Positions 1 to 11,973 of a DNA stretch of 64,000 nucleotides are shown piece after piece. The stretch is from Piezodorus guildinii (lineage: Eukaryota > Arthropoda > Insecta > Hemiptera > Pentatomidae), in the NCBI GenBank assembly GCA_023052935.1, contig CM041292.1, forward strand, positions 144,425,143 to 144,489,142, written 5' to 3'. The notes beneath the pieces were generated by a model. The model was not told the origin of the DNA. It saw only the letters and a list, made by a program, of their open reading frames with translations, and ran no database searches. Both the position numbers and the translations under genes were made by a program. How positions within the stretch are numbered: position 1 is the stretch's first letter; every line of letters begins with the position of its first letter.

Positions 1-1160
1 TGACGTGCATCACAGGCCTCACTAATTTTCAGAAAATAAGTCGTTAAAAAAAAAAAAAGTCTCTCACCCTCTCTCTCTCTCTATCTCTATCTCTATCTCT
101 CTCTCACTCCACCTACATAAGTAATTAGCAGTAACGGTTCTCAATTACAATAAACTAAATGGTCCGGTAATGGATATTACTTGAGGACAGGTGTTTGCTC
201 AGGTCTGTAGATTATATCCTTGTATTAGCATATGTAATCAATAAACCAAACAAACTGAATCTAAGGCTAGGTAGTCCCAGTAAAATTCAGTGTACATATA
301 CTTCCAACATACATATTTTTTTATGAAGAAGTATTTCATTAAATAGTATAAGTTAATATATGAATATATTTCATCCACATACATAGACACAGTTCCTTAC
401 CTACTAATATTGGCTCATTATTATCAATATGATTTCATATCTATACCACAAGAGTTATTCACTGTTATTGAGAAATTGGTTTGTCTTTACTGTCAGAAAT
501 TTAAAACTTATGTATACATATAGTTTATTTTATGTATATAAAAAAAGAACTGGTCCTAGAAACAGATGAAGAAACAGGAAAATGATTATGAGATTTTCAA
601 ATATCGTTCCTCGCCAATTATCGGAAAGGTAGATTGTAAAATAAATTCTGTATTAATATTTTGCCATAAACAAAAAACAAAGGAAAAGAAAATTGGTTTA
701 TGAAAGTTGACTTTGATTTTTGGCGAAATATTTGTAGTGGGATAAGTAGAGGGTGTTCCAAATTTCAGCAAGATTTAAATTAAATATAAGACATGGTAAA
801 TTCTTCTTTGTTTTCTTTTTATTGTCAATTCAACAGCTGATAGTTAAGGGTTAGTGAAAATTAGAGCGAACAACATTTATTGATTTTCGAACAATAGATT
901 AAAAATAACTCTTGTGTAATGATAAGTCTTGAGGCAACAATTTGAAAATTTTCTATAAAATGTGGTTGGAATAGTAATTTTATTGACTGTAAATAATGTG
1001 ATACAGAAATTTAAGTAGACTGAATCAATTAGTGATAATAAGCACACTGGTTGTCCAAAAACAGTCCTTTCAATGTCGAATTAGTGCGTGAGAGTGTATG
1101 ATTCAATAAAAAAAATAATTTATTATTCCAAAAAATTTAAATGGATGATTCGAACAAAAA
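1..1160. other. AT-rich intergenic DNA, no gene seen
   Basis: A pyrimidine-rich CT microsatellite lies at about 60-112. The rest is AT-rich with short poly-A and poly-T runs. No open frame looks like coding sequence and no repeat shared with the rest of the window was recognised. Confidence 0.5.
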
Positions 1161-1164
1161 TTAC

Positions 1165-1400
1165 AATAAAAAATCTAGTACGCACAAAATACGACTTACG
1201 CTTACCTAAAAAAAACAACTTAAGAAACTTTAAGTACGTTTAGGGATGAAAAAAATTTAGTTCGGGCAACTCACGACTTTCACTTACCTCGACTTTTAAA
1301 ATAAATTTAAAAACTATTAAAGTTATTTCAATTTGAAAAATATTAAAAGTTGATTTTAACAAAACGTTAATTCATTTTCATTGGAAACATATGATTTAGA
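1165..1400 (+). repeat. Family A repeat, two 5'-end fragments
   Basis: Two successive, degenerate copies of the family A 5' end are visible. One starts near 1165 (aaatctagtacgcacaaaat) and the second near 1258, with the signature gggcaactcacgactttcac followed by a diverged version of the next 130 bp (fattened A and T runs, then the ggaaacatatg segment). The family is described at 22837-23771. This pair shows the same head-next-to-head order seen in the 22-24 kb cluster. Confidence 0.6.
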
Positions 1401-2141
1401 TTTAATAATATAAATACATTAAATTGTTAATCAGTAATAAGTTTATTCCCTATTCGTCACTTTGAAATATATATATATAATATTTATTAAAATATTGTCT
1501 ATGTTACGAATGAGAAGCTTATATACAACTTTATCATTTTATAATTAAATCTAGTTCTAAAAGAATAAAGCATAGGAAAAAAAAATCTAGTTCTGCAAAT
1601 TATTACACAATAGTTAATTATTTCCAAATAATTATATTCTGGTATTACAGTTTATAGAGATGTTTAGACAATTTACATATATGTATAGCATTCAAGTAAT
1701 CGATGAGAATAAGAAAGATGAACCAGTAACACTGCCAATCTATATTCAATTCAATTCAAGGAAAATGACCATTCACCACTGCTAAAGTTCAAAAAGCTAT
1801 ATATTTGCTATTTCTCAATTGATTTCAATGATTCATAAATTTGTGCAAAGGACAATTGTATTTTTAATTTGTTTTTATTATTTTATTTATGTTTTTTTTT
1901 TTTATGATGGAATGACATATTTTTCTCTATTCGTTATTGGGATTCTACTTAACTTGAAACGCAAAAACGACAATTTGTGAAAGTTTTTTTTTTTTTTTAA
2001 ACATGATCAAAAGTTACTAAAAGTCTTCCGACTAGATGGTTTGTGACTAAATATATATGTTAGCTATTTTTTACATTTAAAAATCAGTTTGAAGTTCTCA
2101 AACATTGCTTTTCAATTTATATTTGATATTTGAACAAAAAA
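1401..2141. other. AT-rich intergenic DNA
   Basis: No gene recognised. The stretch holds a short TA microsatellite near 1470 and poly-T runs near 1890 and 1985. Confidence 0.5.
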
Positions 2142-2452
2142 TGGGAGCAGCGTGGTCAAGTGGATAGAGCTCTAGTCTGCTGTTCTCCGGGTTCTGGGTT
2201 CGAATCCCGGCTGTGGCAGAATATTATTTATTCTGTTAATTCAGTCGGTTGGGGACCGATAAATAGACCCCTCCTCTATAAAGTGGGTACCCAAAAATTG
2301 GGGAAAAACCTAGAGGCACCTACGTGATCATGACCTAATCACCTGATTGATTGGTCTGCCGTTGGCCAAGAAACTTTACGAATCTCTATGTGTACTGAGC
2401 CCAAGGAACCTTCATGGGTTGTAGTGGTATAGGTTTTTTTTTTTTTTTTTTT
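2142..2452 (+). repeat. tRNA-derived SINE, family S1, copy 1
   Basis: The head resembles a tRNA with a polymerase III A box (tggtcaagtgga, 2153-2164) and a near-perfect B box (ggttcgaatcc, 2197-2207). A unique body follows, sharing tataaagtgggtacccaaaa with the copy at 50065 and 'catgggttgtag' with both copies. The element ends in about 19 T residues at 2434-2452. A true tRNA gene is unlikely: a long body follows the tRNA-like part and the same body recurs at 48.5 and 50.1 kb. Transcription would be by RNA polymerase III from the internal promoter. Confidence 0.8.
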
Positions 2453-2627
2453 AATTTAAACAAGAGATAAAATTATTATTTATAATCAAGTAATGGTGCT
2501 CGACTATATTGGGCTGTTCAAAACACAGCATACTACAAAATTTTTTTTTTTTTAGAAATATTTGTTAAAATAATTATAATATTAACTATAACAATAATAT
2601 AATATGATAGTATATTTTTTTCTTCTT

Positions 2628-2638
2628 AATTTAGTTTT
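2628..2638. repeat. Target-site duplication, left copy, LINE J1
   Basis: The 11-bp sequence aatttagtttt is repeated exactly at 5071-5081 and flanks the 5'-truncated LINE between them. This fixes both ends of the insertion. Confidence 0.85.
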
Positions 2639-5070
2639 TTATCCGAGGCCCTGTCAACTGGAACCTCTTCCGCCAAATCCTTACCGATAGTATTGACCTC
2701 AGTGTGACCCTCAAAACACCGGATGACCTTGATGATTCCGTCTACTCCTTTACTACCGCCATTCAGCAAGCTGTCTGGACTGCCTCCTCTCCTAAGCACT
2801 CCAATAGAACTCCTCAGCAAAACCATTTACCTCAACACCTAGCTGACCTCATCCATGCAAAACGCCGAGCCAGATCATTATGGCAAAGAACCCGACACCC
2901 AACAGATCGCCGCTCCTATAACTTTTATTGTAGGCAATTAAAGCGGGAGTTGGCGACCTTCCGTTCTCAGTCCTTTAATTCCTACCTCTCCTCTCTATCA
3001 GCTCGAGATAATTCCCTGTGGAATGTGACCAAAAAGATCCTAAAATACCACAAAGTTTCCCATCCTCTCCGGCGTGGTGATGACTCCTGGGCTGCGTCTG
3101 ATGAAGATAAAGCCGAGGAATTCGCCACACACCTCTCCAAAGTATTCACTCCTCACCCGGAATCCAACAGAAATCATACCACAACAGTTGAAGAATTCCT
3201 TTCCTCACCAATACCTCTTTCCCTACCTCCTAAAGCTATTAATCCATCTGAGGTGAAATATCTTCTTCAAAAACTGACCCTTCGTAAATCTCCTGGACAC
3301 GATCTCCTTACCCCCCAGATCCTGCGACAACTTCCCCAGAAAGCCATTATTTTTCTTACATACATCTACAACTGCATCCTTCGCACCACCTATTTTCCTC
3401 TCTTATGGAAACATTCCACAATCTTTCTATTCCTAAAACCAGGTAAACCTTCCAGTAACACTTCATCCTACAGACCTATTAGTCTACTCCCCATCCTCTC
3501 AAAAGTCTTTGAAAAACTCCTTCTAAAACGAATCCTGCCTATATTTGAATCACAAAATCTTCCTTCCCATCAGTTTGGTTTCCGTGCTCATCATTCTACT
3601 GTTCAACAAGGACTCCGAGTTGTAGACCATATTTCCTCAGCCCTTGAATGCAAAGAGTATTGTTCTGGTGCGTTTCTGGACATAGCGCAAGCTTTTGACC
3701 GGGTATGGCACACCGGATTACTCTTCAAGCTTAAAACGCATTTACCCCAGTCTCTATACCTCATTCTACGATCCTATCTCTCAAACCGCTCCTTCCGAGT
3801 TCGCTGTGGTGTAGAATTTTCTAACTTTTATCCCATTGAGGCCGGTGTTCCTCAAGGCAGCGTCTTGGGACCCGTCCTCTACATCATTTACACTGCTGAT
3901 ATTCCTATTCATCCTGACACCTTTCTGGCAACATTTGCAGATGACACCGCCATCCTATCATCCAATTCCGATCCTGAAATAGCATCCTTAATCCTGCAAA
4001 GACACCTTTGTCTTATCGAGGACTGGTGTAATGCTTGGCGTGTTAAGGTTAATGAAAGCAAATGCACCCACGTCACCTTCACCCTTCGACGCAAATCCTG
4101 TCCAATGGTTCATTTCAATTCCATACCGCTTTCTTCCTCAGACACAGTCCGGTATCTTGGCTTACTACTAGACAAAAGATTGACCTGGAACCCACATACA
4201 AGACTTAAACGAAAAGAACTCAACAGACGATTCGGACAGTTATACAGACTACTAAACAGAAAATCTAAGCTTACAGTTGACAACAAATTATTACTTTACA
4301 AGACAATACTGAAACCAATGTGGACCTACGGACTTGAACTATGGGGGACAGCCAAACGTTCTAACATCAAACGCATTCAATCCTTTCAATCCAAAGTCCT
4401 CCGAACAATAGTAAATGCTCCTTATTATGTCTCCAACTATACCTTACACCACGACCTTAATGTTCCATTTATTTCAGACCTGATTCCATCTAAATTTTCC
4501 AAATTCCACCAGAACCTCATTCATCATCCTAATCCTCTAGCACAATCCCTATCCAGCTCCACTCATCCATACAACCCTCCTAGAAGGTTGAAACGGCAGT
4601 GGCCCCGAGACATATTGTAAACATCTATTCTGGAGTTCTGACACTGGTCAGATTCTCCTCTCATGTGCGGTGTGATTGTGGCTGTGGCGCCCTCACTTAG
4701 CTTCCGCTGGCTCTCACCAGTGATGCGGCTGAGAGGGAGGCGCTGGGATCCTTTTGACTCTGCTTGTCCTTCCACAAGTGGGGGGACAAGCCCCGTCTGG
4801 GGTTCCCGAGCTGATTGTAAATATTGTACATAGGTATGAATGTGACATGTTTTGTTTATTTATTTGTTAACTTCATTTATTTGTATTTATTTTGTCTATA
4901 AATTTTGTTATTGTATACGTTTATTTATTTTGATTTTATTTTATGTAATTTGACTTTCCTTTTGTTTATATTGTAAATATTGTATGAATGAGATCCTGTA
5001 GCACTATTATTATTGTCTATTATGACAAATTGTAATATATACGAATAAAAAAAAACAAAAAAAAAAAAAA
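2639..5070 (+). mobile_element. Jockey-like LINE J1, 5'-truncated
   Basis: This non-LTR retrotransposon lacks its 5' end (no ORF1 and no endonuclease domain). It begins in the linker before the reverse transcriptase, holds one long ORF to 4620, a 3' UTR of about 450 bp and a poly-A-like tail (5047-5070). An 11-bp target-site duplication flanks it. The 3' UTR contains a GC-rich block around 4720-4800 (ctgatg-like 'gatgcggctgagag', ggcgctgggatc) that recurs in reverse at 57193-57625, so both belong to one family. Short 5' truncation plus TSD is the normal result of target-primed reverse transcription. Confidence 0.9.
2641..4620 (+). CDS. LINE J1 reverse transcriptase (partial ORF2)
   Basis: The frame is open from 2641, directly after the insertion boundary, so the protein has lost its own start; GTG at 2704 is only the first possible start codon. 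Numbering from 2704, the order is a linker with TPDDLD, then reverse transcriptase motifs: SYRPISLLPILSKVFEK, HQFGFRAHHST, LDIAQAFDRVW with catalytic D326, GVPQGSVLGPVLY, and FADD at 411-414 with both catalytic aspartates, then VRYLGLLLDKRLTW and a thumb region (WTYGLELWG, then RRLKRQWPRDIL at the C-terminus). All polymerase motifs look intact and there is no internal stop over 659 codons. The apurinic-type endonuclease expected upstream in this clade is missing, so the copy cannot move by itself, although the polymerase part looks young. Confidence 0.9.
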   Translation: MRGPVNWNLFRQILTDSIDLSVTLKTPDDLDDSVYSFTTAIQQAVWTASSPKHSNRTPQQNHLPQHLADLIHAKRRARSLWQRTRHPTDRRSYNFYCRQLKRELATFRSQSFNSYLSSLSARDNSLWNVTKKILKYHKVSHPLRRGDDSWAASDEDKAEEFATHLSKVFTPHPESNRNHTTTVEEFLSSPIPLSLPPKAINPSEVKYLLQKLTLRKSPGHDLLTPQILRQLPQKAIIFLTYIYNCILRTTYFPLLWKHSTIFLFLKPGKPSSNTSSYRPISLLPILSKVFEKLLLKRILPIFESQNLPSHQFGFRAHHSTVQQGLRVVDHISSALECKEYCSGAFLDIAQAFDRVWHTGLLFKLKTHLPQSLYLILRSYLSNRSFRVRCGVEFSNFYPIEAGVPQGSVLGPVLYIIYTADIPIHPDTFLATFADDTAILSSNSDPEIASLILQRHLCLIEDWCNAWRVKVNESKCTHVTFTLRRKSCPMVHFNSIPLSSSDTVRYLGLLLDKRLTWNPHTRLKRKELNRRFGQLYRLLNRKSKLTVDNKLLLYKTILKPMWTYGLELWGTAKRSNIKRIQSFQSKVLRTIVNAPYYVSNYTLHHDLNVPFISDLIPSKFSKFHQNLIHHPNPLAQSLSSSTHPYNPPRRLKRQWPRDIL

Positions 5071-5081
5071 AATTTAGTTTT

Positions 5082-6770
5082 ATCATTTTTTTTATATGCA
5101 TAAAAAACCCTCTTAAATAAAAACAAAAAAAAACTTTGCAGATTAATCTTAATATTAGAAATATGCATTAGTAAAAATAAATAAATAATAGTAATGTATA
5201 GTACCATTATCATGCTAATATGATATAGTTGCTCACTAAAGAGCATTCCTGGCGTTGATTTAATATTCAGTTGCAGTGAATTACCTTAGAGAGTAAGCAA
5301 TAAGCATATGCGTTGCGCAAGATGGCTCTCTATATAATTCAGTGCTATATTGTATGCCGATATTCAGGGGCTTATAAATCATAAGCTCCATCTCCGCCCC
5401 TAAAACCTTTGACCTGCTTCCCAAGTTTCCACTAGGGCCCCGCTATATAATCCACTCAAAACAGCTTCCCCCATCATACATATGGAGTAACATATAAATA
5501 TAAATATTATACCCGAGGTCTATTTCCCTAAACGTCCATTTGTTCACTAAATCACTCTTGTAATATTGATAAAAAAAAATCACCTCTATTAAAACGATTT
5601 TTTAAAAGACACTGATTATTTATGAGATAAAAAGTAACAATTTTTGTTTTTGAAAATTCTTCAACATATATAGATAGATTAATTTATTCGGTTTTTAGGA
5701 GTGTTCTCTTTAAAATAGAGTAAAGTCACTTAATGACAATATTATTAGTATAGTTTAAATATAAATATACATTAATGTTGTTAGTAACTTTACATTTTTT
5801 ATGAAGTAAAAATCACTTTAACACAAACTTTAAATCTATAATAAACGTTAATAAATTAAATAAAAAATTGCTGATATACATACATACGTACATATACAAT
5901 AGTATAAAATGAGCGATCATCAATATATTATCTATAAATATAATCCCTATAATAAAAACCACACATAAATTTAGGATAGGGTAAATTTAAGCATTGACGT
6001 TTAAGAGTATGTTTTAAAACGATTTTACCCAAATTCTAAATCAGCTAAATAGTTTCTCGTTAAAATAATTGGCAATAATAATAATAATAATAATAATAAT
6101 TGGATAGGATGCTACATTTCAAGGCATTTCAAACAATATAGTTTTAATTAGCCAGTATCAATCACGAAACATTCCATATCGCTATTGCTATGTTTTTCCC
6201 TTGAGTTGTTCTACGAAGCAATTACATTCTGCAATCTAGCGACGTTTATTTTTGAAATATTTTATAAAAGATTCCAGTTGCTTCAGCTGTAGTTCGAAGT
6301 TCTGTGCAAATCTAGAAAACATTTTCGAGTGCTTGTAAACTTATTAATCATTAGAGAAGATTTGGAAAACTACCGTTATATCTGAGATGTTTAAAATAAC
6401 TGTACATCTTTCATTCAAAAGATTCAACAATATATTTTGTTGTGTTTCTTGATTTATTGACTTGCATGGAAGTTAAAAATAAATGTCTGAATATATCTAG
6501 TGTCCTAAATTTTTACAGGTGACATCCCAGTACGAGTCAGTAATGCAATTGGCATTCTTAACTCGCAAATTCGTCTTTAGTCTCTTACATTTAATCCTCT
6601 AGACCTGCTTTATTAATTTTAAAAATAGCGATTGATAATCTAGATTCCAATTTTCTTAATGGCTAACACCGATAGTAGCATATCTGTCGAAGAATATAAA
6701 CGCATAAGAAAATGTTTATATCATTCAACTTGATGGATTCTATATAGATTCTATAGGTAGATTTAATTTT
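5082..6770. other. AT-rich intergenic DNA
   Basis: No gene recognised. A GC-richer patch lies at about 5360-5480 with no coding frame. An (ATA)n microsatellite lies at about 6075-6102. The remaining sequence is AT-rich without a repeat I can match elsewhere in the window. Confidence 0.5.
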
Positions 6771-6784
6771 ATTTATTTATTTTT

Positions 6785-7140
6785 TTTTTTGAGGGGTAGG
6801 GAGAGGGGAGAGAAGAGAAGCTTATCAGTGAAAGAAAGTGTGTTGCTACTATCACTGCTGATTAATCAATCGAGCCAAAGAATTCTGTAAGAGACGGAGA
6901 ATCGCTTACCTGTTGAATAGGTCCCCAGACTTCCAGAAGTTGCACGCGAGCGCGATTGTCCTAGGAAAGGGATAAGGAGATTAAAAGTGCAGAGCGGCGG
7001 AAGAGGATAAGGTTCAAGAGACAGCCATCAATTAGCCCTGAGAGAGCTGTAATGGACAAAGTCTCGGTCGATCCCCGCCCTGCAACAGGTACTCTACTCT
7101 TTAACCCTCTAACTTAAATTCTAATTGGCTTTGTCCATTT
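6785..7140. other. GC-richer island, possible exon or regulatory DNA, unassigned
   Basis: This stretch is more GC-rich than its flanks and has a purine-rich start (gggagaggggagagaagaga). On the minus strand a segment of about 130 bp lies between an AG (tttgtccattacag) and a donor-like site (caacag/gtaagcg, near 6910), which resembles an internal exon. However no frame is open across that whole segment, and the sequence before the AG is not convincingly pyrimidine-rich. It could be a non-coding exon, conserved regulatory DNA, or an old unrecognised repeat. Confidence 0.25.
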
Positions 7141-7619
7141 TATTTTAGCATACTTTAGGTATGCGTCTTTAACGGAACCGATTTTTATTACTGTGATAAT
7201 GTGAATAAAGAACGTATATATATATATATATATTATAGTTGTGCTAAACGTATTTTATTTGGCAACTGTGGACCCTCTACATGCCAGATTCGATTGCGTA
7301 TTTCGGCTCATTTATTCCTTAAACAAAATAGCTTTTTTTTAAACAAGATGCTGTTTCTAGGCTACCAGAAAATGTTGAAGAACCAGTGTAATGAGAACTA
7401 TATTAAGCTAACCTACTCAGTGGAGTTTTACCATTATCTTTGAATACTATCATATTGCAAACCAGGTGAGACCTAGTCTTTTGTAAGGCAATGCCACAAA
7501 TTTTGAACAGATGGCCTGACAGACTAAAAGAGCATGGTTTCTATTTAAGGTATTAAGGTCGAGGTGTAGTTATTATTAAGATGAGAATGACTACAAAAGG
7601 CCGAGGCAATGCGTATTCA
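7141..7619. other. Intergenic DNA with TA microsatellite
   Basis: A short TA run occurs near 7216-7236. Nothing else was recognised. Confidence 0.4.
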
Positions 7620-8300
7620 AGTTAAGTAAGATTATTATGGAGGTTGGTGCCCGCCGGGGTAGAAGCACGTACCGCAGCACTAGGTATGAGGTTACCCTGC
7701 CAGGTAGGAGACAAACCCGCACCTACTAATTACGATGGGGGTCTGGTTAGGAAGGAAACCCCGTGAGGAAGAACCTCAACAGCAGCGGTTAGGACGTGAA
7801 ATAAATATAAACTACATTAGGATACAAAGGCAGAGTTAATCTGACCTAGGGAGATACAACCTGGTAGAAACAGGTAGGTGATCTGAAGAGCTGAGCCTAG
7901 CTCTTGGGATGTTAGCCCATAATGTTAATAATGGAGGTTGAGAGCTCCTCTACCAGACTAGTGTCTTGGCTCTAGGTCATATTACCTCGAATGGTTTATT
8001 TATTCTCATAAATCAGTAACATGGATAAAGATATTTACAATGGCATAAATGAGTTGCAATATACAATAGTATTAAATATAGGATCTTCTTATATTCGGCC
8101 GGTGACTTAAATAGGCACCGCTAGCGTTTACTGTGATCGAGGGCGTAAAGCATCCATGACCGGATAAAGCATCCACTACAACCTCGACCATTTTCAAATA
8201 GAAGAACGGAACTGAGGTTTGAACGCAACGTTGTAGCATGTGGCTATCGCATTGTAGTACCGAGTAAATTTAGAGGTCAGCTGCTAACTGATCCTCATTC
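7620..8300. other. GC-richer island, unassigned
   Basis: About 680 bp with clearly higher GC than its surroundings (for example gtgcccgccggggtagaagc). All frames carry stops. It does not match the LINE, SINE or LTR families seen here. It may be the UTR of an unrecognised retroelement or structured non-coding DNA. No function is assigned. Confidence 0.3.
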
Positions 8301-9760
8301 AGCCTAATGATAATTAATAGAAATACAATATTCATGTTCATTTATCAAAATTAGCATAGTGAGGACAGATAGTTTTGTTTATGCTCTGAGAGAAAATATT
8401 GGATAATAACTCATCGTTGTGAAATCTTAAGGATGGCTTTTGGTGAGTGGAAGTAAGAACTGAAAATATCTGGTATTATTCTCTTGTCAGAACCTGTTCG
8501 ATAGGTGTAATCTCTCTGCGTTGCGGATTGTGAGACGCCGCCTAGGAGGGATGTTTCGAATATACTGAATGAGGTTTTGTGGGCAAATAGGATGCCAGTC
8601 CAGGGGGTTGTGTTCCAGTCACCTAATGTTAAACAAGTTTGGTGCAGGCAAAACTTAATTCACACATGTAAATTTGAATGCCACGACCCGTCTAACAGGG
8701 TGCAAATAGGAAAAAAAAAGGAATTGCACGGGAATCCGCTCTACATTTATAGCTCTGAAAAATATGCAATTTTTCTCTACAAATACTCCCACCATGGCGT
8801 AATATTTTTCATTTATTTCTTATCTTTTACTTACTTTTATATTTCTTTAAATTGAACCAGCTCGACGTTTTAGTTAAAATAAACCAACAAATATTGTTAT
8901 TTTAAATCTTTCTTAGTTATTAGTCCAATTTTTTTAACTTAAAAAAATTGAGGAAATGTAAGTTTATTTGAAACTGATTGATATTTTTATTTAATTCTTC
9001 TTAACATATGTTCAAATTTTTATGATGTTACAATAACATAATAAAAAATATAAAATACATTTGTTTTGTTTTTTTGTTCTTCCTTACCTCGCCTTCTCAA
9101 ACTATCTGCGGGTTTTCACGAGCCAGTGGGTGAGGTTGGAAGATTATTAAACAAATTTAAAAGCCATTAATATGTATTATATTGATAGGATAGTTTTTTC
9201 CAAATTAATGTTAAATGTGACAAAATTAAGCAATTCTTTTGTGTCTCAACAAATGAAAAAGAATCCCACTTTACCATTGTGATTTTATCGGGATTGATAT
9301 AATCAGTGGTGGTATTGGGGTCGGGTATTATTCTGGTTTATTTTGTGTTGGATGAACAAATCAGTGACAACCTAAACGTTTATATGTTCTACAGTTTTTT
9401 AAATTTGATTTCAGATTGAGCTCTTCATATCAGATGATTAAACAGTTTATATCGTTTCTTTACGAATATTCATTAATGTATTTGTAAAATATATTTGTTG
9501 TGATTATTACATTTTACTTATTTTAGAAATGTTAAATTCTTAATTATAATTTAACTCTCAAGCGAGAATTGAAAAAACATATCCTGGGAATGTGTGAAAC
9601 AAACATATGTGAAAAGCGAAACATATCAAAAATTTTATCTTACCTTAATAATTCAAAATTATTTTAAAGAAATAACAATTTTGTTGGAACTATCAGAATT
9701 AAAAAACTCATATTTTGCGCAAAATATTATGACTGTTAAAGCCAGAGGTGATAGTATACG
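8301..9760. other. AT-rich intergenic DNA
   Basis: No gene or recognised repeat. An open frame at 8577-8855 has no recognisable domain and looks like chance in AT-rich DNA. Confidence 0.4.
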
Positions 9761-9764
9761 TATT

Positions 9765-10730
9765 CAAAACATTGATGTTTTAGGACTACAATTCCATCAG
9801 AAAAAACTAAATGTCTGCTCTTCAGCCGAAAGCTGAATTCATTGCTACTACCTGAATTGTACTCAGGGAACACTAAATTACCATTTACTACTGACCACAA
9901 ATTCTTAAGCTTGACATTTGATAGGAAACTGACCTGGGAACATCATATATCCACCATAAAAGCACAAGCTACAAAAAAATGAAACATAGTACGGGTTCTC
10001 AGCAGCACTACTTGGGTTCAGACAGAAAAACTTTATTAATATTCTATAAGACTTTGATAGGTTTAAAATTTGAACATGGTTCATTTATATATGCTTCGAT
10101 ACACCCAAGAATTCTCGCCAGGCTCGACACAGTACTTCATGCTGGAATTGGAATGTCTACTGGGGCTTTTCGAACCAGCCCCATTCTTAGTTTATGCTCA
10201 GAAGCCGGGTTTCCTCCTCCCATCTTTAGACTGCAAAAACTTATATATTTCTTCTAACTGCCATAAATTATATTTCAAAATTGTACCCTCAGCCCGTAAT
10301 AAGCAGCCCGTGTCCCAATGCCAGCTTTGTGATGGACCCCTCACCGGCATATTTTTGAAGAATGCCCATATTATTCGTTTCACCTGAATAAAATTGGACG
10401 AAACCCAAATATTTCAACAGTACTGGGTAATAGAGAGGAAACCATTAAATTTGTTTATGATTTTCTTAAGGAGCAATCATTGTTATCTAAATTATAAAGA
10501 CTTTAATATTAATTAAATATAAAGTTATACATTCCTGGTCAGTTTTTAATTAATTTATTTTATTTTATTTTTTGTAATTGTTTACATAATTTTTTTTTCA
10601 ATTATTTATTTCCTAATAGTTCTTTATCATAAAGGTTAAATATCCATATAGTATTTATGAAGCGTCTCTATATTAGGCGTTGATGACCTTAGGGTTTTAC
10701 GCCTTAAATCCCAAACAAACAAACATTGAT
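9765..10730 (+). mobile_element. I-like LINE remnant (reverse transcriptase end, zinc knuckle, 3' tail)
   Basis: Broken frames encode the back part of a non-LTR reverse transcriptase: FLSLTFDRKLTWEHHIS (about 9900-9950), then RKTLLIFYKTLIGLKFEHGS and AGIGMSTGAFRTSPI near 10080-10190. A cysteine-rich C-terminus follows (CQLCDGPLT, then a histidine and a cysteine-poor end) with the frame closing near 10495. The 3' UTR ends in cgccttaaatcccaaacaaa, a run of AAAC repeats rather than poly-A, as in I-type LINEs. A stop codon at 9979 and frameshifts make it a pseudogene. The region between the thumb and the zinc knuckle is short, so part of the protein appears deleted. The clade assignment rests on motifs from memory. 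Confidence 0.75.
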
Positions 10731-10734
10731 CTTT

Positions 10735-11394
10735 TAATATGGGTTCGAGAAAAACAGTGTTTTTATAAGTTGTTAAAATGTTCTTCAGCAAAGTAATAAG
10801 TTATTTTCTATCTTTTTTTTAACCATAAGCATCTCACATAGATATTTATCTTTAATACACAATGAGTTTCAATGATCTCTATATCTGGATCCTGGATAAC
10901 TACGGTAAATAAAGACGAAAGAGAAAAGTTAGTATTAAACCATATTTAGAAGTCTTCAAGGCAGGATAGAAACCAATGAGCTCCAGCTAAATAATTTAGA
11001 AACTTCCTTGGTAGCTGTTTCCTGAGACCGAATCCCTCTTCTCAGGATATTTCTGTTGACGCGAAACAAAATTTCACCCTCTTTTAAATTTACCGAGTTT
11101 TGTTCCCCTCCTCCTTCATTGTTTATTTATGTTTGGAACGTATATTCCTGTAATATAATTTTAAAGAAGGAAAGGACTAGAGAACCGAAGGAGAAAGTAA
11201 ACACAATGTTCAAAGAAAATTATTTATTCCTGAAACCTTTGATATTTCAGAAAGGTTCTTAGAAACGTATATTAACATTCATCAAATCTTGTTTTCCAGG
11301 AATATTTTTTCACTAATCTACGCTGAAGATAGAATAGCCTAAAACATAAGGAGTAATACAAATTTAAAGTAAAACATTTAGTGTGCGCAGCATT
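10735..11394. other. AT-rich intergenic DNA
   Basis: No gene or repeat recognised. Confidence 0.4.
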
Positions 11395-11915
11395 CGACAT
11401 TCTATCAATGATTGTCGATAGAAACATGTGTTTTATTAACTAATATTCTATAATGTTATCTACAACAATTAGTTAGTTTTGTTCGTTTATTTAAAACTCT
11501 ACATCATCATTAACAAATTATAAGATAATTTTTTTTTGTTTAAATCTTTAGCTTTACTAGGGTATGTTATATGTATTTATTACTGTTTTTATGTTCTGTA
11601 AACCAAAAATTGTTCGCACATTTATTTCTCTGTATCGTTATCAAATTCGTTTATAGTTTATATTTATCCGTTTTTTTATCAATACCGATAAGATGATACA
11701 GAGACTTATTTTATAATCTACAAAATTAAAGATATTTAAGAGAAAGAAAATTTAAAGTATAGGCATTTAAGTCAGAATATTTCAAGCAGAATAAAATCTA
11801 CATCATATTAAAGCTCATGAAATTATATATCGATATACTAAGTTTAATTAAAAAACAATAATAAAATTTTCTCTCAATCTTTGAGAACACCGGAGTTACA
11901 AGCATATATTTAGGC
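11395..11915 (+). repeat. Family A repeat, degenerate internal part
   Basis: Shares the order of family A blocks: gaaacatgtgttttattaa, the ctttagctttac segment, atcaaattcg, tctacaaaattaaag, and the degenerate 'catttaag' block. The 5' end and the 3' hairpin are missing. More diverged than the copies at 13 and 22-24 kb. Confidence 0.7.
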
Positions 11916-11916
11916 A

Positions 11917-11969
<53 letters not shown>
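11916..11969. repeat. (TA)n microsatellite
   Basis: An uninterrupted TA run of over 45 bp directly follows a family A remnant. Confidence 0.95.

Positions 11970-11973
<4 letters not shown>

Noticed and set aside
2142..2215. tRNA gene on the plus strand
   Set aside because: A and B boxes are good, but the stem pairing is poor and the sequence continues into a body shared with two other copies, so it is a SINE head.
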